From assembly GCA_026874595.1 (NCBI GenBank), contig CM049316.1, forward strand, positions 54,945,676 to 55,009,675: 64,000 bases of DNA, read 5' to 3'. Origin of the DNA: Sipunculus nudus (Eukaryota > Annelida > Sipuncula > Golfingiida > Sipunculidae). The translations under genes were made by a program, and so were the position numbers. Below the pieces are notes generated by a model. That model had not been told where the DNA came from and did no database searches. It worked only from the letters and a program-made list of their open reading frames with translations. This document shows, piece by piece, positions 21,263 to 32,082 of this stretch; position 1 is the stretch's first letter, and every line of letters starts with the position of its first letter.

Positions 21263-24148
21263 AATCATATCCATCTGCATTTCTTTTTACTCAATTCTTT
21301 AAAGCGTAACAATGTTTAGTCAAAGAAAATGATCAGTTTAACAGCCGACGATCAAGTAACAAAAATGCTACCAAAGGGAAAGTCACATTTACCTTATGTT
21401 TGAAGTACTTGGCATTGGCTCCTCCATAAGGTCACTAATAATGAAAATATATATTTTGAAAAGTAAAATACTGTTCATCTGTATTTGCGAGTTTCCAAAG
21501 TAAATAAATTTAGTGAAGTAAAATGCAAGCTCTTACCCCTTCCTCTGATCTGATTACTAGGCTGTTTAATTTGGTACTTAATAGCTTACAGCACATGTTT
21601 GAAGAATTGCATTTCAGCTCAGTAAAACTAAAAAAATAGTACATTTAAATAATTAATGCTGCATATCTGTCAAACAAATTATATTCTATTTGTAATAATA
21701 CATTTAATATATGAATCACAGTAACCAAATATGTCAAATCACAACCACAGATAAGCTCTCCCTTGCTGAATATAACTTTAAACATGAAAATAAAGGTCAC
21801 ATACAGTATGTGAATCAAATGAAGAAACTGCATATCTATCTATGCTGCTCAAAATATGTTAACTTTTGAACAATGTTATTCAGAAAACAATCTGACCTGA
21901 GAGATGGAAAATTTGGCACTGCTGGAAGGGGGGCTTTTGAAGTTGAACTTGTTCCCTTTGATGGCCTTTGGGAAATTCCTTGGCTTCTGAAAAAAGTCAA
22001 TAAAATGTTTATAAATAATACTCATATCTGCAAACCTTTAATTATCATAGGTACTGAGGTGAAATTTTTTTAACAAGGTATTTTTTTCAGGGCCATGGGT
22101 TGATGAAATGCAGCAAATATCAATTACACTTATTTAATGTAACAAGGGACCCTTGGGCCACGGCGCTCAGCTGAACTTTTAACTGAATTAAAATACCGTA
22201 AAAAATTAGAATTGTACATCTTCAAATGAGCATTAGCTTAATCTAATAAGTATATACAAATGTTTATAAATAAAAATGTGTAAATGTATTAAATTATTCT
22301 ACAAACAGATTAAAGATATGGCCAGATGACAGACAAAAGACCAAGACTCATAGTCAGATGACTTGTAATCAGATGAGCTAAAAATGAGTATGTAACAGCA
22401 TGATCAGTCAATTCAGAAAACAATATGTTCATACTGAGTATAATGAAAATGCATCATTGGTTATATATCCATATCTATTTGAACTGACAAATTCAGATCA
22501 AAGAAATATCTGTGGCAAAGAAAAATACAAGCACTTAATGTAATATATTGTATGTTATACCTTTCAATATGTGGACTCTTCTGTTTACTCATGATGGGAC
22601 TAGTTGAACCAGCATCATCATCATCATTATGATCATCATCATCATTAGCAGTACTATCGTCCAATCTCAGGTGTTTTGGTGGGCGTGATCTGTTTAAAAA
22701 TACCAACAACATAAATGTTATTTGATGGAGTACATTAATTTTCAGATGCAAGATAGTTATTAGACATAAAAACATGAGCCAAATTTGAAATATTAAAATT
22801 GCGTGATCTTCAAAAAGACACAAATACTTTACAACCCTAATTTTTTTTTTTTGGGGGGGGGGGGGGCAGAAAATTAATTTATATTTACCTGTCAAGAATT
22901 CATTTCTTAGTATACAAACTGCAAAAAAAAAAAAAAAAAACATCCATTAAATCTGACAGATAGATTCTGGTTAAGGTGTTCCAAATCTTCACAGGAAAAC
23001 ATCTGATTTGATGTACAAAGATATCTTATAGTTACTCACTTCCTCTTAGAATTTTCATCAGTTGTTGCCAGATCAGAACCCTGCTCCACAATCTTTCTGC
23101 ACTTGTTCCTCGCTTTGGCATAGCTGTCTATAATTGACTGTATGTTTCATGATAAGCTCCATAGTATTATTTCATTTAGGCTTTGATATAGTGACCACTA
23201 AGGCATATTTGCTTTCATTTTTATATCTACCTGAACAATCGGTTTAGTTTATAATAATATTGTACCTATAGATGGAAAACTAGTCTTCAAATATTTACAA
23301 AACTTATATTTAAGTAACATGTGTATGCATGTGTATAAAGTTTCAACCAGCCAGTACACATTGCCTACCAGCTAGATTCTTCATTCATTTAATGTAAACA
23401 AACATAGCATCTGTTTGACAGTTATATCTTGTAAATCATTCTTCTGAGATGATACTATGATGAACATTATAATTTACTGGAATATTTATGTAGACCAGGT
23501 AATAATCAAATATATTCATGCAATACTGCATCAGGGTTCAAAATTTTTATCTTTGCCACGAGCTAAGTTTTTAACTAGCAATTTCAAATAGCAATTTTTC
23601 TTTAAAATATTATAATAAAAAAAGTGGAGGTATGATTTCCAATATTCAATGGCTAAGCATAGTTAGGACCTTGACCTTATTAGGTATTTTAATACATCTG
23701 TGGTTTTCATTACCAGAATTATCTACAAGCCAAATGTGAAAAAAATAACTAAAAAAATGATACTCTTCTAGTAATAAAATCAAACCCTGCTGCACAAATA
23801 TATTTAATGGATATCATAGTGTGATTTAATTTTGTTAAACTATAGTGCTCATTACATAACATCCATATATAGTCATTACTTGTATATGAGTTAGACACCC
23901 AAAAGACATGAAAATGACCATTAATGTAATAATTATACATAACTATTCCAGTCCATACCTCTTTCCTTCAAAATAGTGACGGGAGTGTAGATGTCCCAAT
24001 CAGGCTCAGGAGGGGTACGTTTTTCAATGACAGCCCTGAGAGATGGTCCTTTCAAACTGCTGGGCCACCAACAGACATCATCCTTGACCCAGGACCGAGG
24101 GACTGTTTCATACTCATTGGTTTCCTCAAACTTAACAACTGCATACAT
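17017..24148 (-). CDS. DUF4806-family gene, ten coding exons, one A-run frameshift
   Basis: Coding exons on the minus strand: 24148-23959, 23127-23040, 22689-22561, 21986-21897, 21434-21393, 21039-20998, 19759-19552, 18658-18499, 18080-17965, 17096-17017. All have GT and AG borders, and the phases join without conflict except in exon 9. The total is 1145 coding bases; adding the one A that exon 9 lacks gives 1146, i.e. 381 residues plus stop. The N-terminus carries the module typical of this family (VVKFEETNEYETVPRSWV, then CWWP, then DSYAKARNK). The middle is a linker with a basic KRKSRPPKH and an acidic DDDDHNDDDD run. Residues ~235-340 form the DUF4806 domain (IEDFNLPL, LGGFNAKEV, FNWLGKGSK). 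The tail is Lys-rich then acidic and ends SADED. Proteins of this family are multi-copy in invertebrates and fish and of unknown function; a nuclear role is only suggested by the basic and acidic stretches. Introns hold AT microsatellites, a short AGCTCAGCTGAC-type repeat (22,142-22,387) and no nested gene. Confidence 0.85.
17965..18080 (-). CDS. DUF4806 gene, exon 9 with -1 frameshift
   Basis: The exon enters in the frame reading DAAKGSNLTESQAEEAIK, which fits the domain. It must leave in the frame reading KWLKYASDRDRGRKRRL to match the domain end and the phase of exon 10. The change occurs at an A6 run (plus-strand T run 18,026-18,031); seven A would restore one frame. As written, translation would stop within this exon after a few unrelated residues. 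Confidence 0.8.
18499..18658 (-). CDS. DUF4806 gene, exon 8 (domain core)
   Basis: The exon runs from CCATAG|GTTCGC to AAAG|GTATGA and encodes LGGFNAKEVISRIMTELM, then FNWLGKGSKIGLRSLLLA, the most conserved part of the family. A plus-strand open frame over the same bases is a shadow. Confidence 0.85.
19552..19759 (-). CDS. DUF4806 gene, exon 7 (domain first half)
   Basis: The exon is 208 bases, from TTGCAG|GGACAAAAAG to CTT|GTAAGT. It encodes a heptad-like helix (VLIELEKIKGMILSN) and then IEDFNLPLRSENDVASINTL, the hallmark start of the DUF4806 domain. Confidence 0.85.
20580..20675. repeat. Dispersed C/G-rich repeat (copy also at 41.8 kb)
   Basis: GGTGATTACATTGATCACCC, then AAAAAGTGTGGGGGGGG and GATATAT followed by a C run, is repeated in diverged form at about 41,810-41,890. 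Both copies sit in non-coding DNA. Confidence 0.5.
21211..21259. repeat. (CA)n(TA)n microsatellite
   Basis: A run of CA followed directly by a run of TA, in an intron of the DUF4806 gene. Confidence 0.9.
22142..22387 (-). repeat. Short AGCTCAGCTGAC-family repeat
   Basis: Read on the minus strand it starts TTTTTAGCTCATCTGATTAC and ends GTTCAGCTGAGCGCCGTGGC followed by CCAAGGGTCCCTTGT. Only about 245 bp separate the two ends, so it is an internally deleted copy. Confidence 0.65.
23959..24148 (-). CDS. DUF4806 gene, exon 1
   Basis: The start is a true ATG, and TTTCCAG directly precedes ATCATG, so an upstream non-coding exon is likely. The exon ends at AGAG|GTATGG in phase 1. It encodes the Trp-rich N-terminal module, with CWWP at residues 26-29. 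Confidence 0.8.
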
Positions 24149-24212
24149 GATCTGGAAATATTATATAAACATGTATTTGATAATAAGTCAGCTGAAAGGA
24201 TTTATTTAAGGA

Positions 24213-24275
<63 letters not shown>

Positions 24276-25263
24276 ATCAGGGCTTTCGATAGGAAGAAAA
24301 CTCGAAGCGTCCGGGACGCTCAGGTATAATTTTAGGGAGTCCCCTCTGAATTAAAAGCTTCAAAAGGGGAAATGATATATGTGTCCAATTTAAAAGGGAT
24401 ATGTAAAATTTTAATCTTTTTCGTATTATATGTAGTTATCATGTAATATATGTAGTTATCATGTCAGTATATGATTAAAAATCTTGTCATTATATAAATA
24501 TCTGTTAATAGTGAAATGTAAGCATCAGTTATAATAATTTACACCACTGACGGGATCGTTTTAGGCAGCCCGTAATGGTCATTGACTGCTTCAAGGTCCT
24601 TAAGCCAGAAATTTGCGTGTCCTATGGGACACTTGGACCCTAAGAACCAAGTGTCCGTAAGAGATTTCGAGCGTCAGAGACACTGACCCCCTTGTACAAT
24701 TGAAAGTTATATTTAAAATCAATGTAAACTGGATCCTAGATCCAGCTCACCTTATGTACAGTGCCGAAGTGTCACAGGGGAGAATATGTTCAAATACGGT
24801 GGTTGGACTATTGATGATCCAAATTAGCAGCTTGATTTAGCCTGGTTTTCGTCTGGTAAAAGACACGGCAAGGCAAGAGGGATGACCTGTAGTCTATAGA
24901 TGTGGCAGATTTATCCATTGCATGATGGCGTATCCAGTTTATCAAATTGAAAATTATATATATGTAGAACAGATTTTCACTGCATGGTCCTGAATTCACA
25001 TGTAACAAATGTATTTAAATAGGGCATGTATCAACCGCTTGGTCTTGAATCCAGGTGTGCCAAATGAACATCAGTAGAAACACATATCTACTGTGTGGTG
25101 TAGGATCCAGATGTGGCAAAATTATATATGTTGGGATTACTATTTTGTCAATATTATTTGTGTCTCATTAATGAAACATGTTTCCAAAGTTTGGTCTACA
25201 GTTGAGGAAAAAACAGTATATACATCCACTTGTTTCAACTAAAGTGCTAATTTCTTAATACAA
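24149..25263. other. Intergenic DNA with dispersed repeats
   Basis: A (CT)n(TA)n tract lies at about 24,211-24,260. At 24,290-24,700 a repeat-like segment carries GCGTCCGGGACGCT, GTGTCCTATGGGACACTTGG and CCAAGTGTCC. At 24,740-25,130, GGATCCTAGATCC and GATCCAGATGTGGCAAA-type phrases recur with spacing near 100 bp. No gene is visible. Confidence 0.4.
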
Positions 25264-25888
25264 CTAGAATACGGGTAGTGGACAAGAGACTACGCGTGTA
25301 TCCGCCGAAATCAGAGTGGGACGGTTGAAGTGAGGCATGGAGAGAGTGGCAAGGGGAAATAGAGTGGTGTGTGTTGCATATTAGCATTGATGTCTGCAGC
25401 CGAATTCTGTATGTAGGTGGCGCACAAAATCCAGAAAGCTACCCAGGTTGTATACATATGTAAAATTTTAGGCAGATAAGTCGAACCACTGCCGAGATAT
25501 GAGTGAATTTATCCTAAGGTAGATGCACAGATGGACGCTGTGCAAAAATGGTTGCAGGTGGCGCCACCATTTTTTGTGAATTTATAAAGCTATCGAAGGG
25601 TTACTTTTGTGCATAATTTTTAGACTGATTGGTCAAACGAGTTCGAAGATATGTGGGTTAATGTGTCAAAACAGACACACAGATGGACGCACTGGAGAGA
25701 GGAAAGGTCAGAGGTTAACGCAAAATATTTTGGCACCAGTTCACATGTGACCCGATAATGGTGTAAAGTTTAGGAAAATCCTGTCCAGTGGTCTCAGAGG
25801 TTTATTCCGGAAACGAATGCGGCGGCGACGGCGGCGTGGGAACCCGATCAAAAACATAGTATCCGCAAAACTTTGTTTTGGCGGATAC
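25264..25888 (-). mobile_element. Helentron-like element, short form
   Basis: In the orientation of the long copy it starts with GTATCCGCC in a hairpin and ends GTAGTC/ACTAC hairpin, then CCCGTATTCTAG. The termini match those of the element at 44,791-46,516 in the opposite direction. The interior holds a single version of the unit that is tandemly repeated there, plus a GCG-rich tract and GGTGGCGCCACC. It is flanked by TT on each side in that orientation. There is no protein-coding capacity. It lies only 23 bp from the stop codon of the transposase reading frame. The class assignment rests on terminal hairpins and the TT target. Confidence 0.6.
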
Positions 25889-25910
25889 AATAATTTCATA
25901 CCTGAAGTCA

Positions 25911-28012
25911 TTATACCTCATGGTCAGAAGACTGTAACAAAGGAATAGACACCAATTTGCCCTCCTTAGAAGGCAACATTACAACTTTAGCAGATATATC
26001 TGACAGAGATAAAGAAACCAATTTTTTTCCATATGACTGACAACAGAAATATTAATTTTGCAAGAATCAAATGGAAATGTAAAGAAAGATTCCTTAAATT
26101 TGTACCTCTGACAAATAATATTTCTCAAGTTGTCACTGACAACAATGTTTCTGATGACATATGTGTCATTCCCAACAAGAACAGCATTGTCCGGTTTGTG
26201 AACTGACAACATGTACTGGGGTGTGTAGAGCTGCTCATACTGGGAACAATGTGTAGTTCCTTCTATAAGGGGCCCATGGTGATGTTTCTTCTTACAGAAA
26301 ACATTTTTGCATTTTGGAGGACTGTAGCAGATATTCTTTTCATCAAGTCTACGAATAACCTGCTCGAGAGGAAATTTTGGTTTTCTAATAAGTTTCTTTA
26401 TTGACTGGAGAAAGTTTTCAAATGGGAATGCAGAGAAAGCATGCACTGGTCCATATCTCTTGCAATGTGAAGCCAAATGAGTGAGGGCATGTACATTATA
26501 TATGAGCTGTTCTCTTCCGTAGAGGGCCTCAAAATGGCCAACAAATGAGCTGAGAAGCTCTTGCACATAGTCACAGTAGAATGCACACATATTGATGTTT
26601 GACAAAATAGTTATTCCAACATATAACATTAAAAAGTTGTTATACATCAGACTGGAGATTTTGCCCCTTAGGACAACTGGCCCTGTATATAAAAGAAAAG
26701 TCCTAAACTCAGTAGCTTTCCATTTATCAACTTCAAAAAGACTTCTTCCCTTTCTTGCAAATTCTCGGGGCAGGCAGGATCCAAGCTTGATGATACAGTC
26801 TGAAATTTGTCTGATGGCATTGTTTCCCACACGAACATTTAAAGGACCAGTCATCCAGATTCCTATAATTTTTTTCACGATGCCTAAACAGACTAAGTGC
26901 ATGTAGTCTAATGGAAATTGTGAGACTAAGCCCACATTAAGTTGTTTCAGTACAGTTTCACCACGATGATGTTCCTCACAGGACATCTCATCAAACCTGA
27001 CATCAGTCCTTGGGTTTGCATTCCTCTCAGGAAAAATCATCCGATGATTGTAATAGACTCCGGGTTGTTCACAGTAGTCACAGCCATAATAACCACTGTG
27101 CCCTTTAGTCATTTTAACAAATGAGCGCGCCGGTGTGTCACACACAAAATTTTCAATGGCCACTTGATATATTTTATCCAGGAATTTAATGCCATTCAAT
27201 TCAATGTCCTTCATTTCATATATGAAATGTTCCATGAATTTATTTGCATCCGTTGGCTTCGACTTCCCAACCCAAAGGCCAATGACAAATGGTTCAGGAT
27301 GTTCCTCCTGTCTAATTAATGCCAATATTGGCCAGAAACTCTCATTTGTACTTTTATAGAGAGGCAGTCCGTCAATATTGACTTGTATTGTGAGGTCGTG
27401 TTGTGCACGAAGAGATGGGTCTCCGTTCAGGTGTGCTTTTATTCCTTCTTCTAAACCAAAGTGGTGATATTTTCCGCCAGCTAACTCATCAATTTTATAC
27501 GTTCGTTTTGTACGCAGTAGTGTGCGCCCATCTTTGGGCAACGATGGATGATAAGGCTTTAGGAGTCCTAGCAGGCTGTTAGTGTGCACATGAGGTGTGC
27601 CACTTTCCAAAACCCATTGCCGCAATCCATCTGTAATAGGAGGCAATACATTGAGTTTGGGAGACAGCTCAGCAGTCTGATCAACCTCATCACTGAGACT
27701 GTCATAAGTAACTTCCATTGAATTATCATCACTGGCACTGCTGCTCTCATAACCATAACCCATATCATCATCATCTGATTCTACATTATTATTTACTTCA
27801 GCTGTATATTCCTCATCAGTAACTGGACAAAGGCTTTCCATGGGTTCTGCAGGACCTTGTTCAGGTATATCTTCAAGTGATTCATGATTTGTTTCACTCT
27901 GAGTGATTATTGGAAATGTATTATCTTTCAAAATCTGTTCAGCTCTTAAAACTGCTTGTCTGCGTATTGTTCTGTCAAAAAGCACAGTATCAACTTGTTC
28001 AAGTGCATCCAT
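25911..28012 (-). CDS. Tnp2/EnSpm-like transposase, near-complete, one A-run frameshift
   Basis: A frame of about 677 codons from the first ATG (28,012) encodes a protein of the widespread invertebrate family related to Tnp2-type (EnSpm/CACTA) transposases. Key motifs in order are DGLPLYKSTNESFWPIL, CDTPARSF, HSGYYGCDYCEQPG (a Cys pair likely binding zinc), SQFPLDYMHLVCLG, WKATEFRTFLLYTGPV, NVHALTHL and AFPFENFLQSIK. An acidic region covers residues ~60-120. The open frame continues upstream into a (TA)n tract with no ATG, and CCGGACAG just before the ATG could be a splice acceptor, so a 5' exon may be missing. At the C-terminus the frame runs into TAA at ~25,979, but the -1 frame after an A7 run (26,022-26,028) continues with LSDISAKVVMLPSKEGKLV and ends at 25,911, the usual family end. 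One added A restores about 700 residues. It may be a recent insertion or a domesticated copy. Confidence 0.8.
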
Positions 28013-28042
28013 AACTGTGTGCCTGTCCGGAATAAATAAAGA

Positions 28043-28044
<2 letters not shown>

Positions 28045-28078
<34 letters not shown>

Positions 28079-28079
28079 C
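28045..28079. repeat. (TA)n tract at the transposase 5' side
   Basis: An interrupted TA run immediately upstream of the transposase reading frame; the open frame across it encodes only alternating Tyr and Ile and is not real protein. Confidence 0.9.
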
Positions 28080-28099
28080 ACTCAGAGCTCAACATTAAA

Positions 28100-28345
28100 T
28101 TTTATTGGAAGTTGAATGTAATTAGGAAATCTAAGCCCACAAGTGCAAATAAATTGATGAAAGATTTCATCAATGAAATGAAGGATATTGAAACAAATGA
28201 CATTATCTTCCAGGATAAAATATATCAAGTGGCCAAAGAAATTGGTGTGTTACACACCGGTGCGCTCATTTCTTAAAGTGACTAATGGGCACCGTAGTTA
28301 TTATGGTTCATGTGCATCCATAATTGAGAGCCTTTCTGGAATATA
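28100..28345 (+). pseudogene. Decayed fragment of a second transposase copy, inverted
   Basis: The plus strand encodes KSKPTSANKLMKDFINEMKD, then DKIYQVAKE, and after a frame change CYTPVRSFLKVTNGHRSYYG. This aligns with the stretch of the neighbouring minus-strand transposase from GKSKPTDANKF to HSGYYGC. It has frame changes and no start. TA tracts border both sides. Confidence 0.8.
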
Positions 28346-28355
28346 TACACATGTG

Positions 28356-28357
<2 letters not shown>

Positions 28358-28400
<43 letters not shown>
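28358..28400. repeat. (TA)n microsatellite
   Basis: An uninterrupted TA run between the transposase fragment and the repeat at 28.4 kb. Confidence 0.95.
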
Positions 28401-28402
<2 letters not shown>

Positions 28403-28633
28403 GGCACAAATCGTAACCATTGCACCTCGGTTCTTCTTACTTGACATCCAGGGAGGTCCATAAAAAATCTCCTTGGAAACCTGAAATTAGGTCTCTTTCC
28501 CCCCATATCCTTGGAGCTATGCTTAAATTGAATGGGGATACCACCTACAAAATTTGGCATTGATTACATTCCTTTTGTGAGTGTTTTCCTAGTCAGCTGA
28601 GCGGCATGACCCTGGGTCACTTGTTTAACGCTT
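28401..28633 (+). repeat. AGCTCAGCTGAC-family repeat, 3' part
   Basis: It contains GGGCACAAATCGTAACC, CAGGGAGGTCC and CCTTGGAAACCTGAAATTAG, also found at 55.6 and 57.3-58.2 kb. It ends AGTCAGCTGAGCGGCATGAC followed by CCTGGGTCACTTGTT. Confidence 0.6.
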
Positions 28634-30690
28634 TTGGTCATTTAGATAAATGAAATTTATATTATCCAGAGAATTAAAATAAAATGGATCTAACTTGTAT
28701 TATTATTTTTACTATCATCTGGTATGCGTGAACAAAAATCTGTTCGCGCCAAATTCATTTTGCGTAACCCAAACGATCGTTCGCGCAATTTGTCCAGGCC
28801 TGATATAGAAACAATATATAAAATGAGATGTGTCATGCAATTTAAACTTGAAATCAATTTGTTATGATAAAAATATGATCTGATGAAACCTTTTGTTATT
28901 TTTCTGCCCAACAGATTTGAAGATAAAATTATCAGCTGTACCTGGCTGTGTCCATTTCTAGCTAACCTAAATTCAAGCTGAGTCTAGATGAGTTTATCAG
29001 GAGGTACCGCAGTGAGCCGACTTTGTGCATCTTAGTTTGGCTTGAGGAAAAATTAGTACACAAATATAATTTTTATTCTAGAGTCCTCACCTGATACCCT
29101 AGCTAGGAACGATAATTCTGAAACTTTACTATGAGTGACCTTGAATGTTCCCCCATATATGGAATAAATCACACAAATTATTAAATATTTCAAGTTCACC
29201 GAGGAACTTGGACAGCTTTGTATTCTGTGGAAGACAGGTGGTGCCACCTGTTCTTTTCTTGTTTTCGCGCCTTATAATACCCCATCGTTGCCACATTATT
29301 GTGACCATTATAAGTCAAAAACTAATGGACTCACTAGGCTAAAATTATGCTGGCCCATCGATCTTGGATACCTCCATCTCGTATTCAAGACTGATAGTGC
29401 CGTCTGCCATCTTTTTTGTGTGGCGTTCATCTGTGTTTTTGCTTAGGTAAAATAGCTCATATTTCAGGAGTGGTTCAATGTATTGGTTCAAAATTTTCCG
29501 TGTACATCCACCTTGGCTGAAAGTAGCATTGCACACATAAATGTGTCCACTACTCTAACCAATTTATTATTTGATTTAACCAATTTTTCTTTGGTTGATC
29601 TCAACAAAAGTACATTGACCAATTTTGTTGGTTTAAATGATCAGCTGTGCTGGTGTCAAAGGGTATGCAAAATAGGCCTATTAAAAGAAATCTGTTAACA
29701 TACCGTATATTCGTTATTAATTTTGCAATGCTTTATTTTTATAGGTTATAACGCATATGCTCATGGGTGTGCAGGTCGAAAGTGTCTGGGGTCATCTTGA
29801 CCTTGGAATGGGATCGCCCAAATCCCGAAAAGCGGCCCAGATATCAGAGAACCTTAAAGCCAGTTCATTTGTAGAAGGGGTGGCAGGGTCATAGGTTAAT
29901 GGTTCATACAATGAATGAACATTCGGGTGGAAGTTAGTAAACTCTTTCATGAGGGGTATTCAGCATTTTATTTTCACTGGTAAATTCACATTCTTTATTT
30001 TTACGAATTGCGGACGCAGGCACAGCGCTGGCACCAGTACGTCAGCAATTTCTGTCCGATGAAAAGCGTGCGGTGATTCCCCAGGATCTGCTTTATAAAT
30101 CCCGTTTTAATGGTGCGTTGGGGTCGATGGTGAAAATAAAGAATATCACTAATTAGAAATACTTATTATATTTTAAAAACTTTTTTTTAAATTAAAACAT
30201 ATATGCCATTAACCCAATATGTTGACGCCCCTGAATTTGTATTAAAGCCTATCTGAAAAAAAAAAAAAAAATAGGCCTAGATTTCAAAGTCAAATTCATT
30301 TTCCTGTAGGTCTATAAGGCTACGTCCCGCATTTACATTGAAACACACGTTGCTTATCAATTAAACATTCTGATATAGAGAGGGATATTTGATTTTTTAA
30401 AAATCTTATTGAATATGTCAGATGTCTTTAATTTTCAAAGAAACCAGTTCTGAAATATTAAATACTGCATCAACAATCTATGTAAGGCATTCTTCAAAAA
30501 TTAAAAATGTAATACTATACTACTCAAATTTATCAAAATCTATATTAACGTCATACTTGTTGTGGTCAATGAATATATAATTGCATGGTGCTTTTTTAAG
30601 AATATTCCAGAGAAGACATTTTTATGTATGAGTTCATCAGTTTGAATTTCAGTCTTACAAGTAGTCCTATATTTTCTATTTCTTATCTTC
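28634..30690. other. Intergenic DNA; dispersed repeat at 29.13-29.34 kb
   Basis: The segment 29,130-29,345 is an inverted relative of 7,480-7,770 (CCCCATATATGG, GGTGGTGCCACC, TAATACCCCATCGTTGCCAC). At 29,953-30,155 an open frame without ATG reads RIADAGTALAPVRQQFLSDE and ends after KIKNITN. It has a GC-richer codon choice than its surroundings and I do not recognise it. No other gene is visible. Confidence 0.4.
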
Positions 30691-30699
30691 TCATATAGG

Positions 30700-30748
<49 letters not shown>

Positions 30749-30756
30749 TATTTTTA

Positions 30757-30796
<40 letters not shown>

Positions 30797-30886
30797 GTAT
30801 ATATGTAAGAGAGAGTGCCCGCGCTTAAGTTTTGAACTATACAGAGAGAGGAGGGGGGATGGGGCTTATAAATATGAACATATGCC

Positions 30887-30922
<36 letters not shown>

Positions 30923-31102
30923 CAGTGTATTTTTATTATATATATATTTATATGTATATATGTAAGAGAGAAGTGCCCGCTTAAGTTTTGATCTATACAG
31001 AGAGAGGAGGGGGCATATAAATATGAACATATGCCTATATATATATATATATATATATAAATATATATATATTAATGTATTTATATATATACAGTGTATT
31101 TT

Positions 31103-31156
<54 letters not shown>

Positions 31157-31240
31157 GTTATGTATATATGTAAGAGAGAGTGCCCGCTTAAGTTTTGATC
31201 AATATAGATAGAGGAGGGGGCATATAAATATGAACATATG

Positions 31241-31284
<44 letters not shown>

Positions 31285-31285
31285 C
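30690..31285. repeat. Tandem module joined by (TA)n tracts, three copies
   Basis: A module of about 85 bp (TGTAAGAGAGAGTGCCCGC, TTAAGTTTTGATCTATACAG, GAGAGGAGGGG, then AAATATGAACATATGCC) occurs at about 30,800, 30,957 and 31,163. Copies are separated by TA tracts of varied length, so the period changes from ~160 to ~205 bp. Confidence 0.85.
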
Positions 31286-31559
31286 ACACTTGAACCATAA
31301 AAATAAAATAACGTTGGTAACAATAATGGTCCTAGAGAAAAACTTTACATATTGTATATAGCCTATATCTTTTCACTATTTTATAGGCCTACTAATTTTG
31401 TAAAGGTCTATAACAAGTCTTTATTTTATGAGCTAAATTTTAATAATTGCACCTTATATCTGATGCGCTCAATGTTGTATATTTAACTGTTCAACTTACC
31501 TTGTTAGAATGCAGATCTTATTTTCTCACACAATGCGGGTGGCGCCAAGCTGTCTGTGT

Positions 31560-31730
31560 CACTCAGGTGAGACAAATTTGGCGCCCAAATGCAGACGAGA
31601 ATAACTGAGCGATCCTATTGGTGGATCTTCATCCTTTATACGTCATAATCAGTGACGTCACGATATTGGCTTCTGATGATCGAGATGCGTACGCATGCGC
31701 ATAAAACAAACATGGTGAATGTCTGTTGAC
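31560..31730 (+). promoter_or_regulatory. CRE/CCAAT/NRF1-type promoter
   Basis: A GC-richer island holds CTATTGGTGG (inverted CCAAT), a perfect CRE (TGACGTCA, ~31,652), and CGCATGCGCATA (NRF1-like palindrome), followed at once by ATAAAACA. Such combinations are typical of broadly expressed genes. The strand is inferred from the donor site downstream. Confidence 0.5.
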
Positions 31731-31987
31731 AGATCAGTCAAAGTCAAAGCAAGATTGTTGGTTTAACTTAGTCTTTTAGGTTTTAATAACACAGTGACTG
31801 TGAATAACTAGTAAGGGCCGGAGAAAGACTCCACAAGGGTTGGAAAGGAATCACTGTGAATCCGAAGACGAGTGGCTGTACGAGTCTATGACGCTCTGCG
31901 ACATGACTGCATAGAGTCTTTAGGCCTACATGAAGAACCATGACATTCATTGACAGCTCATGTCATGCATGTGCTAGGCAATTAAGG
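31731..31987 (+). other. Candidate non-coding first exon
   Basis: The GC-richer stretch after the promoter ends at AATTAAG|GTGAGG, a good donor. It contains several short upstream reading frames and no long one. It could splice to the acceptor at 36,027. This is inference from position and sites. Confidence 0.35.
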
Positions 31988-32082
31988 TGAGGATGAGATG
32001 AAATAACCTATTAATTTCTTTTTAATATATTTTTTTTCTAACGAGTATAGAATCCGGCCTACATGAACGAGGTTATGCCTTT

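Noticed and set aside
28013-28081. N-terminal extension of the transposase reading Tyr-Ile repeats
   Set aside because: It translates a TA microsatellite and starts only with GTG; the first ATG is at 28,012.
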